DNA from: a virus
IMG/VR virus record: IMGVR_UViG_3300017720_000042
Coordinates: 1-30,039 of that record
Length of the DNA stretch: 30,039 nt
Direction: 5' to 3' (one strand)
Every line of letters begins with the position of its first letter. The first letter of the stretch is position 1. Shown one piece after another: positions 12,300-18,964 of the stretch. The notes under the pieces are model-generated. The model made no database searches. It saw only the letters and a list, made by a program, of their open reading frames with translations, and was not told the origin of the DNA. A program made the position numbers and the translations under genes.

Positions 12300-14258
12300 T
12301 TAACTTCTATATCCAGGTTGTAAACTCCACCAATTATTATTTGCTCCTGCAATTTGTGCGACTTCAGGAACGTTTTTTTGTATTCTCGCTTCGTCTCTAA
12401 GACTAGGATCTATTTCAGTAATTAGTTTACGAGCTTCATTTACCGTTACTCTTTTATTATTTTTTCTTAAATAAGTTCTTCGTTCCCAATAGTGCTGACA
12501 ATTAACGCCTCCTTTGTATAACCATAAATTATACCCTCCTTGGTTAGACCCTTTAGGACTTAGTTCTTTATTAGCTAAACTATTTTTGTCTAAGTCTTCC
12601 ATTCTATAAACTTTCTGAGCAGCCCACATTTGACGACAGAAAATTCTCTCAGGGTTATTACTGCCATAATATCTATATCTAACTTTTATGATACTTGTAT
12701 CTTGTTCGGACTTTTGGTTAGGAGTACTCTTAGGTACAAAACTTAATTTAGTTACTACGTCTAGACTTTGATTCAGTTGTTTATCATAGTCGTTAGCAGG
12801 TCTACTATCTATTAGTTCATAGTCTTCTAATATTTTTTCTTCGTCTTCGCCTAAGTCTTTATACTCTTCTAAAACTGCGTCTATTATTTCGTCAGTTAAT
12901 TCTGGTCTATCGTCTTTTTTAGATCCTTGGTAATTATGAGTCTTACAAGGCATATACCACATTTTCCCGTTTTCGTCAAGGTGTTCGTGATAACCCATAC
13001 AGCCTAAAGTATTAGCTTTTTCTTCTGCTTCAGCTATTGTTTCATAAGCCTCGTAACCGTCTATCATTTTAAACTCTTTACGTTCTTCTTCTTTTATACC
13101 TGTTTGCTCTTCAATTTCTTTACCTGAAATAGCATTTTCTAAATCTACAAAAGCTAAAGGCTGAAAACTCTTAAAATACAAGTCTAAACTAATTTCGTTA
13201 TAAGCTAGTATTTCGTCAAAAGCAGTAATTAATAAGTCTTGAAACGGGCGTATTACAGTATTATCAAATAAAACTGAACTTGTTTCTAGTTCTTCGGCAT
13301 TAGACCCAAAACCTGCTGAAGTATTTTTTATACCAAATAATAAAGGACTCGTTACTCTATGACCGACCAAAATTTTGGACTGCGATTCTTCTGACAAAAA
13401 TTGGTATTGGTTATGAGCATCGGATAACTGAACAGCGTCTATAGTAGCAGCCTGCTCTCTGTCATCATTAAAAGCTATGATTATTTTTCCTGCATTGGTC
13501 GTTCCTACATATTTATTTAGAATTTTACGTTCTATGTCGTTTTGCATATCTTCGTCAGGAATACCTGAATTAAAATTCATTAAGAGCCCAGGAGTCATAC
13601 CATTACGAACATTATTTATATGAAACGTTCCTATTTCGGCTTCTAAATTTTGATAATCTAAAGCTCCGACATAGTCTACAGGACTATAATAAAAATAGCC
13701 TGCTCTATAAGGTTTTATATATAAAATTTCTATGTCTTCTTCGCTACAACCAAACGCAGGAATACGTTCTGGCTCTTCGCCTGGCTTAATGTTAGACCAG
13801 TCAGGATAATAATAATAGCCTTTTATTTCTCCGTCTAAAGTACTGCATTTTTCTGCTCTTAAAGTTTCTACGGGAAAATGTTCTATTTGTGCTATTCTAG
13901 TTCTATCTTTACTATATATAATTTGTATAGAAGCCATACCGAAGAGCTTTAAATCAGTAGCTAATTTCCTAGTACAATCGTCAGTAAATAAACTCTTCAT
14001 TTGGGCGTATTCGTCAGGCTTTTTACTAGAATCAGTACAATCTAAACCCCTACCATAAATCATTTGACTAATACCCGTTATACAAGCTACTGCAGTAGGG
14101 CTACTTTGATACGAATTAATAAGGTAGTCGAAATACAAATTATCTGCTCCGTATTCTACCCAATTTTTGTTTTTTTGTTCAATTATAATAGGCTGACTAT
14201 ATTGACTTAAATTCAATACTCGCATATTTTTTTGAAACTCTTTTTTCTTTTTTGTCAT
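12300..14258 (-). CDS. Portal protein with long C-terminal extension
   Basis: A 652-residue protein. Residues 1-385 resemble a phage portal: NWVEYGADNLYFDYLINSYQ near the start, then 'AVACITGISQMIYGRGL', a central wing-like region, and 'VGHRVTSPLLFGIKNTSAGF' followed by ETSSVLFDNTVIRPFQ, the helical crown region of portals. The portal ring forms the DNA entry channel and docks terminase. Residues about 395-440 (EAYETIAEAEEKANTLGCMG and following CK.H) and 545-620 (ERIFCRQMWAAQ, YKGGVNCQHYWERRTY) are extra. They have Cys/His patterns that look like separate minor head modules, often on their own gene in related phages. It overlaps the upstream gene by 4 bp. Portal identity is strong; the role of the extension is open. 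Confidence 0.85.
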   Translation of the reverse strand: MTKKKKEFQKNMRVLNLSQYSQPIIIEQKNKNWVEYGADNLYFDYLINSYQSSPTAVACITGISQMIYGRGLDCTDSSKKPDEYAQMKSLFTDDCTRKLATDLKLFGMASIQIIYSKDRTRIAQIEHFPVETLRAEKCSTLDGEIKGYYYYPDWSNIKPGEEPERIPAFGCSEEDIEILYIKPYRAGYFYYSPVDYVGALDYQNLEAEIGTFHINNVRNGMTPGLLMNFNSGIPDEDMQNDIERKILNKYVGTTNAGKIIIAFNDDREQAATIDAVQLSDAHNQYQFLSEESQSKILVGHRVTSPLLFGIKNTSAGFGSNAEELETSSVLFDNTVIRPFQDLLITAFDEILAYNEISLDLYFKSFQPLAFVDLENAISGKEIEEQTGIKEEERKEFKMIDGYEAYETIAEAEEKANTLGCMGYHEHLDENGKMWYMPCKTHNYQGSKKDDRPELTDEIIDAVLEEYKDLGEDEEKILEDYELIDSRPANDYDKQLNQSLDVVTKLSFVPKSTPNQKSEQDTSIIKVRYRYYGSNNPERIFCRQMWAAQKVYRMEDLDKNSLANKELSPKGSNQGGYNLWLYKGGVNCQHYWERRTYLRKNNKRVTVNEARKLITEIDPSLRDEARIQKNVPEVAQIAGANNNWWSLQPGYRS

Positions 14259-14674
14259 AATACTATATAGTCGTTATTATAAGAATTATCCTTTTTATAT
14301 TCTCCTTTGTTTAATTCGTAATTTTGGTTGTTTAATTGTTGTATAGGTTGGTTAGTACAAAATATTCTATCTATTGTATTTTTAAAACTCCTTTTATTTA
14401 CTTCGTCCCAAGTATCAGGACTTAAATTATATAAGTCTTCGTTAGTATTCCATACGTCATAATCTTGGTCTACTATAATATCGTAAAAATGTCCCTCTAC
14501 TAAATCAAATACGTCTGTTATTTGCAAATAGTCGTTTACTTGTATTATACTTGGAGAATAGAATTTTTCTTCGTTAGTTGTATCGTCCCTTAACTTAAAT
14601 TGTAATCCAATATTATATACTCTAGGAATAATATAAAATGTTTGAGGATCTGTAGTTGGTTTTAATACTTGCAT
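14255..14674 (-). CDS. Hypothetical virion protein (139 aa), first gene of the portal-lysis unit
   Basis: A 139-residue protein with a beta-rich N-terminal 90 residues (IPRVYNIGLQFKLRDD, SIIQVNDYLQITDVFDL, HFYDIIVD) and a tail of low complexity rich in N, Q and Y, ending YNNDYIVL. Small proteins with a beta domain and this 'RIFCTNQ' plus asparagine tail occur next to portal and tail-tube genes in phages of this kind, and a structural role is likely. It overlaps the portal by 4 bp. Late promoter motif L1 ends 4 bp upstream of its ATG and a terminator stands immediately before that, so a transcript appears to begin here. Confidence 0.65.
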   Translation of the reverse strand: MQVLKPTTDPQTFYIIPRVYNIGLQFKLRDDTTNEEKFYSPSIIQVNDYLQITDVFDLVEGHFYDIIVDQDYDVWNTNEDLYNLSPDTWDEVNKRSFKNTIDRIFCTNQPIQQLNNQNYELNKGEYKKDNSYNNDYIVL

Positions 14675-14678
14675 ATCT

Positions 14679-14705
14679 ATATAACGTAAAAAAATAAAAA
14701 TTTGC
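14679..14705 (-). promoter_or_regulatory. Late promoter motif L1 (GCAAAT-N12-ACGTTATAT)
   Basis: GCAAAT lies at 14700-14705 and ACGTTATAT at 14679-14687, with 12 bp between CAAAT and the second box. The start codon begins 4 bp later (14674). The -35-like box directly follows the T-tract of the terminator at 14707-14735, making a terminator-promoter joint. It should drive the portal, fibre and lysis genes. It is one of five copies. Confidence 0.8.
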
Positions 14706-14706
14706 C

Positions 14707-14735
14707 AAAAAAAAAGGCTACCTATAAAAGTAGCC
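14707..14735 (-). terminator. Intrinsic terminator after tail-tube-like gene
   Basis: On the minus strand GGCTAC and GTAGCC form a 6-bp stem round an 8-nt loop, followed by nine T residues (14707-14715). It ends the capsid and tail-tube transcript 25 bp after the stop codon. It lies directly upstream of late promoter L1. Confidence 0.93.
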
Positions 14736-14759
14736 GATTTTCAAAGGAAAACAAAATAA

Positions 14760-15317
14760 TTAAGGGTTAACCGTATTACTAGGGTTAATTTGTGTAGGTG
14801 CAGCTGCCGAAGCAGATATTGCACCCTCTACTACGCTTTCTTCTATAAAAAACGCAGGTAATTTTTCCATTCCTACTTGAGTTAACGTAAAGCCTGTTAA
14901 ATCGCCTCCGGCTGCTCCGGTTACGATAGTCCCCCCGCTACAATCTGTGCCATTTTCAGCACCGATAAGTAGGTAATTTTTGTTATAATCTTCTACAATA
15001 CAATAAGGTCTAGCATCGATAATTTTTATAAGTTCTTCTTGAGTTTCAACGTCCAAAAATGGTAGCGTTAAACTTAAAGTTTGCTCATAAAATACCGTCC
15101 CATTCTCTCTACTCGCATTAATTGTCTGCTCGAGGTTAGAATTACCTTTTAAATCATACTGAAAAAAAGCAGGAGTTCCCGCGAATCCGGTAATTACTCC
15201 ATTTGTTATTGATAGTGTACCTAGAGTACCAAAGTCCGCAAAATAAACAGCCTTTAGACCGCCCATTGAATTTTTGCAATTTAGCTCTCTACCCGTACTT
15301 AGTGCATCACAAGACAT
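14760..15317 (-). CDS. Major tail protein-like (tail tube)
   Basis: A 185-residue, beta-rich, low-charge protein. It begins 'CDALSTGRELNCKNSMGGLK' and continues AVYFADF, then 'FFQYDLKGNSNLEQT' and NGTVFYEQTLSL. A later segment 'YLLIGAENGTDCSGGT' precedes GFTLTQVGMEKLPAFF. This pattern, a cysteine-bearing N-terminus with 'GG.K.VY' and a late 'NG..LLG..NG', is one I associate with tail-tube proteins of Bacteroidota siphoviruses. It directly follows the major capsid gene and is the last gene before a strong terminator, as expected for a protein made in large amounts. A hairpin (15340-15363) lies in its leader. A head decoration protein is the main alternative. Confidence 0.65.
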   Translation of the reverse strand: MSCDALSTGRELNCKNSMGGLKAVYFADFGTLGTLSITNGVITGFAGTPAFFQYDLKGNSNLEQTINASRENGTVFYEQTLSLTLPFLDVETQEELIKIIDARPYCIVEDYNKNYLLIGAENGTDCSGGTIVTGAAGGDLTGFTLTQVGMEKLPAFFIEESVVEGAISASAAAPTQINPSNTVNP

Positions 15318-15339
15318 ATTTATAAGTTTTATATACCTT

Positions 15340-15363
15340 ATAGCCGAGCCGAAACCCGGCTAT
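15340..15363 (-). other. RNA stem-loop between capsid and tail-tube-like genes
   Basis: ATAGCCGGG pairs with its partner CTCGGCTAT (one G-U pair) round a 6-nt loop, in a very A+T-rich gap. No T-tract follows (AAGGTATATAAAAC), so it is not a normal terminator. It may protect the 3' end of the capsid message, act as a processing site, or set the ratio of capsid to tail-tube protein. Confidence 0.75.
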
Positions 15364-15385
15364 TTAGTATGATTAATTAAATTTA

Positions 15386-16387
15386 TTAAGATAAGCTATA
15401 TACTACAGCATCTTTAGGTACTCCAACTTGACAGCCTGCAAAAAATCTTACGATAACTCTTACATTATTACTTCCGTCTAAATCTGCCATATCTAGCAAC
15501 TTCACAGTTTGCTGAATATCACTTAATACTGAAGTTCCAAAGAATAAATTAGATTTTTCAGCCAATACTGCGTTAGTAGTAGGCATACCTGGGCACATAG
15601 CAACTTGAATACCGTCAAAAGTTAAAGCTGCTCCACCATTAGAATACCACATAGTACCTCTGTTATCCACACCTTGAGCACCTAAGCCTTGAGTAGCAAA
15701 ACCTCCTAAAGCTCTTACATACGCTTTGTATGCAGCTGTAGGAACGTATAGGTATAAATCGTCTTTACCATATACAGCAGGTAGCATAGCGTCTACTATA
15801 GATCCAAATTCGTCAATTACTGTACTTGAGTCCCAAGCAGTCTCAGCCGATACTACTTTTTGTGAGTTAGCCTCAGCTAATAATTTAGGTACGAAACCTT
15901 CAAACTGTCCTGAAGTTGTTCCGTCTCCTTGCCAAATGTTAATTTCTACTTTTTCTGCGATTTTTGCTGCAACGTGAGCTAGCATATAATCAGCAAAAGA
16001 GCCTGGTAAATCTACAAACGCTGAAGCTCCTTGTTCTAGGGCTAAATAGTCAGATTCGAAGTCAGACTTACAAATCTGTAGGTTTGTTTGATAGTTACCA
16101 ACTTCTAAAACTCTTTGTTCTAGGTTAATAGCATCTGCTGTTGGGTCGAAGTCGCAAGTTCCGTCTACTACGATATTTGACATATCTAGTTTTTTGATTA
16201 CTTCTTTGTACTTTACGTTAGGCTTAATTGTAACTAAACCTTTATCTAAAGTAGTTCCTGATAGTAACGCTGCTGCGATAAATTGACCGGCGAATTGTCC
16301 CTCATAGGTAGTAGTAATAGTACCTATAGAACCTGAGCCTGTAATGTCTCTAAGTGCAACGTTTCTGTTTTTTAAATTTCTGTTCAT
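15386..16387 (-). CDS. Major capsid protein (HK97 fold)
   Basis: A 333-residue protein with the look of an HK97-fold capsid subunit. A short flexible N-terminus (MNRNLKNRNVALRDITG) precedes the E-loop-like segment at about 40-85 (TIKPNVKYKEVIKKLDMSNI), the spine and P-domain region 'FADYMLAHVAAKIAEKVEIN' with IWQGDG (about 132-157), and an A-domain segment DLYLYVPTAAYKAYVRAL (about 210-227). The C-terminal part ends VRVIVRFFAGCQVGVPKDAV. It follows the scaffold gene by 11 bp and precedes the tail-tube-like gene. The base and residue composition (rich in A, G and V, with common codons) is that of a highly expressed gene. No cleavable long delta domain is evident, consistent with a separate scaffold. 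Confidence 0.88.
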   Translation of the reverse strand: MNRNLKNRNVALRDITGSGSIGTITTTYEGQFAGQFIAAALLSGTTLDKGLVTIKPNVKYKEVIKKLDMSNIVVDGTCDFDPTADAINLEQRVLEVGNYQTNLQICKSDFESDYLALEQGASAFVDLPGSFADYMLAHVAAKIAEKVEINIWQGDGTTSGQFEGFVPKLLAEANSQKVVSAETAWDSSTVIDEFGSIVDAMLPAVYGKDDLYLYVPTAAYKAYVRALGGFATQGLGAQGVDNRGTMWYSNGGAALTFDGIQVAMCPGMPTTNAVLAEKSNLFFGTSVLSDIQQTVKLLDMADLDGSNNVRVIVRFFAGCQVGVPKDAVVYSLS

Positions 16388-16398
16388 TTTAGTTATTG

Positions 16399-17013
16399 TT
16401 ATTTTAAATTTAGTTTAGATAATTTAGACATAACTCGGTCTAAAGTTGTATTCATATTTCTATTTTGCGAAAACGACATAGCCGGAGCTTTTTCTTCACT
16501 TTTAGGACTATGTTTCAAAGGCTTACGAGCAGCAAATTTATGCGACTTTAAGTCTTCTCTTACGTCTTCTTTTTCGTCATCAATTCCGTCTTTATAACCC
16601 TCTTCTTCTGCTTCAGGTATAGACTCAAACTTACGTTTAAGTTCTTCGACTTCCTTTTTAACTTCTTCTATAATTGGTGCTACAACCTCTACGACAGCTT
16701 CTATAACAGCTGCTACGTCTTCGGCTACCTCTTCAGGTGCTTCAATTATAACCTCTTCTGTTTCGAGTTCTTCCTTAACTCTAAATTCAGAGATAACCCC
16801 CTCTTCAGTTACAACTAACATACGACCGTCTTCGATCATATATTCGCCAACTGGTAAAGCGATTCTTTCTTCGTCAGATACGATAAAAACTGCTGAGTCT
16901 TTCTCAAAAGATTCTGCTTCGATTACCGTTCCATTATCCAAAATAAGCTGGGCTAAATTTACTTTCGCACCTAGCAGAGCTTTAATTTGGGTTAACATTT
17001 CAGTAGTATTCAT
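16399..17013 (-). CDS. Scaffolding protein-like
   Basis: A 204-residue, highly acidic protein just before the capsid gene. Residues 15-75 form a small beta domain (AQLILDNGTVIEAESF, ALPVGEYMIEDGRMLVV, GVISEFRV). Residues 80-135 are very rich in E and V with heptad spacing (VEVVAPIIEEVKKEVEELKR), a probable coiled coil. The C-terminal 50 residues are basic (SHKFAARKPLKHSPK, then SKLSKLNLK), as in scaffolds whose C-terminal helix binds the capsid subunit. The order protease, accessory genes, scaffold, capsid also fits. It should be removed or cleaved by the XkdF-like protease during head maturation. A weakly similar promoter-like sequence occurs before its start, but I do not call it. Confidence 0.7.
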   Translation of the reverse strand: MNTTEMLTQIKALLGAKVNLAQLILDNGTVIEAESFEKDSAVFIVSDEERIALPVGEYMIEDGRMLVVTEEGVISEFRVKEELETEEVIIEAPEEVAEDVAAVIEAVVEVVAPIIEEVKKEVEELKRKFESIPEAEEEGYKDGIDDEKEDVREDLKSHKFAARKPLKHSPKSEEKAPAMSFSQNRNMNTTLDRVMSKLSKLNLK

Positions 17014-17032
17014 ATATAATTAATTTAAGTGA

Positions 17033-17494
17033 TTATTTAATAAAATCGTTATTATTAGTATAATTAATAGTCTCTCTATATTTACTAATAAAGTCTTTAT
17101 AAACTCCGTCTGCTTCATCTACATAACGTCTATAGTCATCGTAGTTAGGTAAAACCTCAGTAGGATCTAAACCTAATCTATCCATTCCAGTATCAAAGTC
17201 TGCTAACAAGTTTTTAACTTCTTCTGCAATAAAAGGTAAATTACTAGCATTACCATTAATAGCCATTTCGTCAATTTCTGTTTTGATAGGGTTAGTCGCT
17301 TCAAACCATTGGTCTAATAAATCGTCTAACCTTTCGTAACCATAATAACTAGCGTCATCGAAAGCGTATTGTAATTCGTCTAGTCTATCTTCTAATTCAG
17401 ATACTAAACTTAAATTAGTTCTCTGCTCTTTGCTTAATTTTGTCTTAGGCAATTTGTTTAATATTGCTAAGGCTTTTTTTTCGTTAATTCCCAT
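17033..17494 (-). CDS. Hypothetical head-assembly region protein (153 aa), paralogue of 17687-18139
   Basis: A 153-residue acidic helical protein. By eye it aligns with the 150-residue protein at 17687-18139. Each has a segment that ends in 'DQW(F/Y)E' and follows 'L..L.Y...(D/E)', then a 'PFI.E.......D' segment, then 'LG(L/I)(D/E)P.(E/Q)(V/I).P...D'. The N-terminus is basic (EKKALAILNKLPKTKLSKEQ). The pair flank a 66-residue gene, between the protease and the scaffold. A duplication is likely. No fold is recognised; a role in procapsid assembly or maturation is inferred only from the neighbours. Confidence 0.65.
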   Translation of the reverse strand: MGINEKKALAILNKLPKTKLSKEQRTNLSLVSELEDRLDELQYAFDDASYYGYERLDDLLDQWFEATNPIKTEIDEMAINGNASNLPFIAEEVKNLLADFDTGMDRLGLDPTEVLPNYDDYRRYVDEADGVYKDFISKYRETINYTNNNDFIK

Positions 17495-17684
17495 AAGTTT
17501 TTTTTATATATCCACAAATTTTAGGAGCAGCTTCAGCCCCATATCTTTTAGTTTGTTCTGCTATACATTCGTCCCAAGGATAAGACTCTAAGTCCATTCC
17601 TTTTTTAGACATTCTATCTACTATCATTTCAACAGTATCATAAGAACTAAACATTTTTTTAAAAACTGTATTTAAAGTGCTCAT
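17484..17684 (-). CDS. Small phage protein with 'PWDECI..Q...YG.EAAPKICG' motif (66 aa)
   Basis: A 66-residue protein whose C-terminal half reads YPWDECIAEQTKRYGAEAAP and then KICGYIKKTYGN. This 'F/W-x-x-C-(I/V)-x-(E/D)....G-x-x-x-A-x-x-(I)-C-(G/A)-x-I' pattern is a small conserved module in many tailed phages, often near or fused to head genes, with two conserved cysteines. Its function is unknown to me. It overlaps the 153-residue gene by 11 bp and is 2 bp from the 150-residue gene. Confidence 0.72.
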   Translation of the reverse strand: MSTLNTVFKKMFSSYDTVEMIVDRMSKKGMDLESYPWDECIAEQTKRYGAEAAPKICGYIKKTYGN

Positions 17685-17686
17685 AA

Positions 17687-18139
17687 TTATACTGATTTAC
17701 TTTCGTTTTCAAATTCTTTTTTCTGCTCTTCAAAAGCCTCTATATAAGCGTAGCCGTCCTGTATAACGTTAATATGGTCGTTTATACTAGGATATATTTG
17801 TTCAGGCTCTATTCCTAATTCATAAGCAGTTTCGTATATAGTGTCTATTAATTCACTATCTTTATTTAAGTCTGCTTCAGTAATAAAAGGCTCTGCATTT
17901 TGAAAATATACTGAATATATTTCTCTACCTAATTCATACCATTGGTCAAATCTATCAGGAAACCATTCATTTACAAAATAACCTAAGTTATCTATTTCGT
18001 CATTAATTTCATCAAATTGACCATAGCTAAAATCGTCTAAAATACTTAGCGTAGCCTTATATTTTTTTAATTGTACTCCTTTTAATTCTTTTGTCTTATC
18101 CTTAAAAAGTTTACTAAATACTCTGTTTTTTGTATTCAT
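17687..18139 (-). CDS. Hypothetical head-assembly region protein (150 aa), paralogue of 17033-17494
   Basis: A 150-residue, acidic, helix-rich protein with aromatic segments: 'DNLGYFVNEWFPDRFDQWYE' and 'AEPFITEADLNKDSELIDTI', followed by LGIEPEQIYPSINDH. It shares these landmarks with the 153-residue gene at 17033-17494. It is the first gene after late promoter motif L2, which ends 4 bp before its ATG, and so opens the capsid transcript that runs to the terminator at 14707. The role in head assembly is inferred from position. Confidence 0.68.
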   Translation of the reverse strand: MNTKNRVFSKLFKDKTKELKGVQLKKYKATLSILDDFSYGQFDEINDEIDNLGYFVNEWFPDRFDQWYELGREIYSVYFQNAEPFITEADLNKDSELIDTIYETAYELGIEPEQIYPSINDHINVIQDGYAYIEAFEEQKKEFENESKSV

Positions 18140-18143
18140 ATCT

Positions 18144-18170
18144 ATATAACGTTAGTTTAAAATTATTTGC
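18144..18170 (-). promoter_or_regulatory. Late promoter motif L2 (GCAAAT-N12-ACGTTATAT)
   Basis: GCAAAT at 18165-18170, 12-bp spacer, ACGTTATAT at 18144-18152. The ATG at 18137-18139 begins 4 bp after the motif. From the motif to the start codon (ACGTTATATAGATATG) it is identical to L1. It should drive scaffold, capsid and tail-tube expression up to the terminator at 14707-14735. Confidence 0.82.
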
Positions 18171-18174
18171 ATTT

Positions 18175-18330
18175 TTAAGTTAATCTAGTAATAGATCCGA
18201 TACCCTGAGCCCATAAAGTCCCGTCGCAGCATTTACGACTATAAGTATTTTCGTCTTTACATAGACAACCTCTTTTTCCGTTTTTTGGAGATACTACCGG
18301 TAAAGGTATTGGTTGGTTAAAGTTGCTCAT
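18175..18330 (-). CDS. Small cysteine-rich phage protein (51 aa)
   Basis: Open frame of 51 codons from ATG 18328-18330 to TAA 18175-18177. The key segment is RGCLCKDENTYSRKCCDGTL followed by WAQGIG. Its CxC and CC pairs and the closing 'LWAQGIG' are a pattern I know from tiny proteins in head gene clusters of flavobacterial phages; zinc binding is possible. It overlaps the protease gene by 14 bp and ends 4 bp before promoter L2. Function unknown. Confidence 0.8.
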   Translation of the reverse strand: MSNFNQPIPLPVVSPKNGKRGCLCKDENTYSRKCCDGTLWAQGIGSITRLT

Positions 18331-18931
18331 TTTCTATAAGTGCTTTTTTTATTTTTAATAAAGTAAGTCCGTCTTCGATTTGTTGTTTATGAGCTTTTAC
18401 TTCGGTTTGATATTTTTCTCCGAACATACCCTCTATACTAAAACCATTTAACGACCCTGACTCTTTAATTTCGTTCCAAATTTTATCATTGTGAACTCTA
18501 ACAGTTCCAACCCAAGTTCCGACAGGTAAATCTAAATTATAGATATTACTTTTATCTTGTTCTTTAGATTCTACAATCCAAGATTCAACTAGTGTTAGAC
18601 CTTTTACTTTTTCTATATGCTCATAACTAGCGTTATTTTGGTAGCCTCGCTGCATATATAATTCAGAAGCTAAACGAACAGTATCTTTATTAAAAAATAT
18701 ATAATAAGGCTCTTCGTCTGCTCCGTCTTTACGATAAATTGTTTTATTAGGGACTAGCAAAGCTCCTAATAATAGTCTTTGGTCTTCATCGACCTGTTTA
18801 AATTCGTACTGCTTTTTGTCGTCTTTTAAAGCGACCCAATTTTCCTCAATAGCAGGGTGCTCTACAATACTTATGCAGTCGACCCCAGAATCTAAATCGT
18901 TTTCATCTATAATTAATTCTACAATTTTCAT
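18317..18931 (-). CDS. XkdF-like prohead serine protease
   Basis: A 204-residue protein with the signature of the phage XkdF-type (S78-like) prohead protease. The N-terminus has 'CISIVEHPAIEENWVAL', which marks the protein in many phages. 'NNASYEHIEKVKGLTLVESW' follows with the likely catalytic H105. The core continues with IVESKEQDKSN, then DLPVGTWVGTVRVHNDKIW, and SLNGFSIEGMF with the likely catalytic S165. It would trim scaffold and capsid proteins before DNA packaging. It lies four genes upstream of the scaffold. Late promoter motif L3 ends 4 bp upstream of its ATG. Identity is strong; which acidic residue completes the site is not clear. Confidence 0.88.
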   Translation of the reverse strand: MKIVELIIDENDLDSGVDCISIVEHPAIEENWVALKDDKKQYEFKQVDEDQRLLLGALLVPNKTIYRKDGADEEPYYIFFNKDTVRLASELYMQRGYQNNASYEHIEKVKGLTLVESWIVESKEQDKSNIYNLDLPVGTWVGTVRVHNDKIWNEIKESGSLNGFSIEGMFGEKYQTEVKAHKQQIEDGLTLLKIKKALIENEQL

Positions 18932-18935
18932 ATTT

Positions 18936-18962
18936 ATATAACGTTATTAAATTAATATTTGT
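18936..18962 (-). promoter_or_regulatory. Late promoter motif L3 (ACAAAT-N12-ACGTTATAT)
   Basis: ACAAAT at 18957-18962 (one change from GCAAAT), 12-bp spacer, ACGTTATAT at 18936-18944. The start codon of the protease begins 4 bp later. It occupies almost the entire gap between the tape-measure stop (18965) and the protease ATG (18931). Confidence 0.8.
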
Positions 18963-18964
18963 GT

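Noticed and set aside
12197-12400. Plus-strand open frame of 67 codons
   Set aside because: It is antisense to the connector and portal genes, both well supported, and shows no start signal.
15726-15977. Plus-strand open frame of 83 codons
   Set aside because: It lies entirely inside the major capsid gene on the opposite strand.
16990-17040. Possible sixth late promoter before the scaffold gene
   Set aside because: TAAAT, 12 bp and TAATTATAT resemble the late motif and precede the ATG at 17013, but CAAAT and ACG are both lost. In DNA this A+T-rich the match could be chance.
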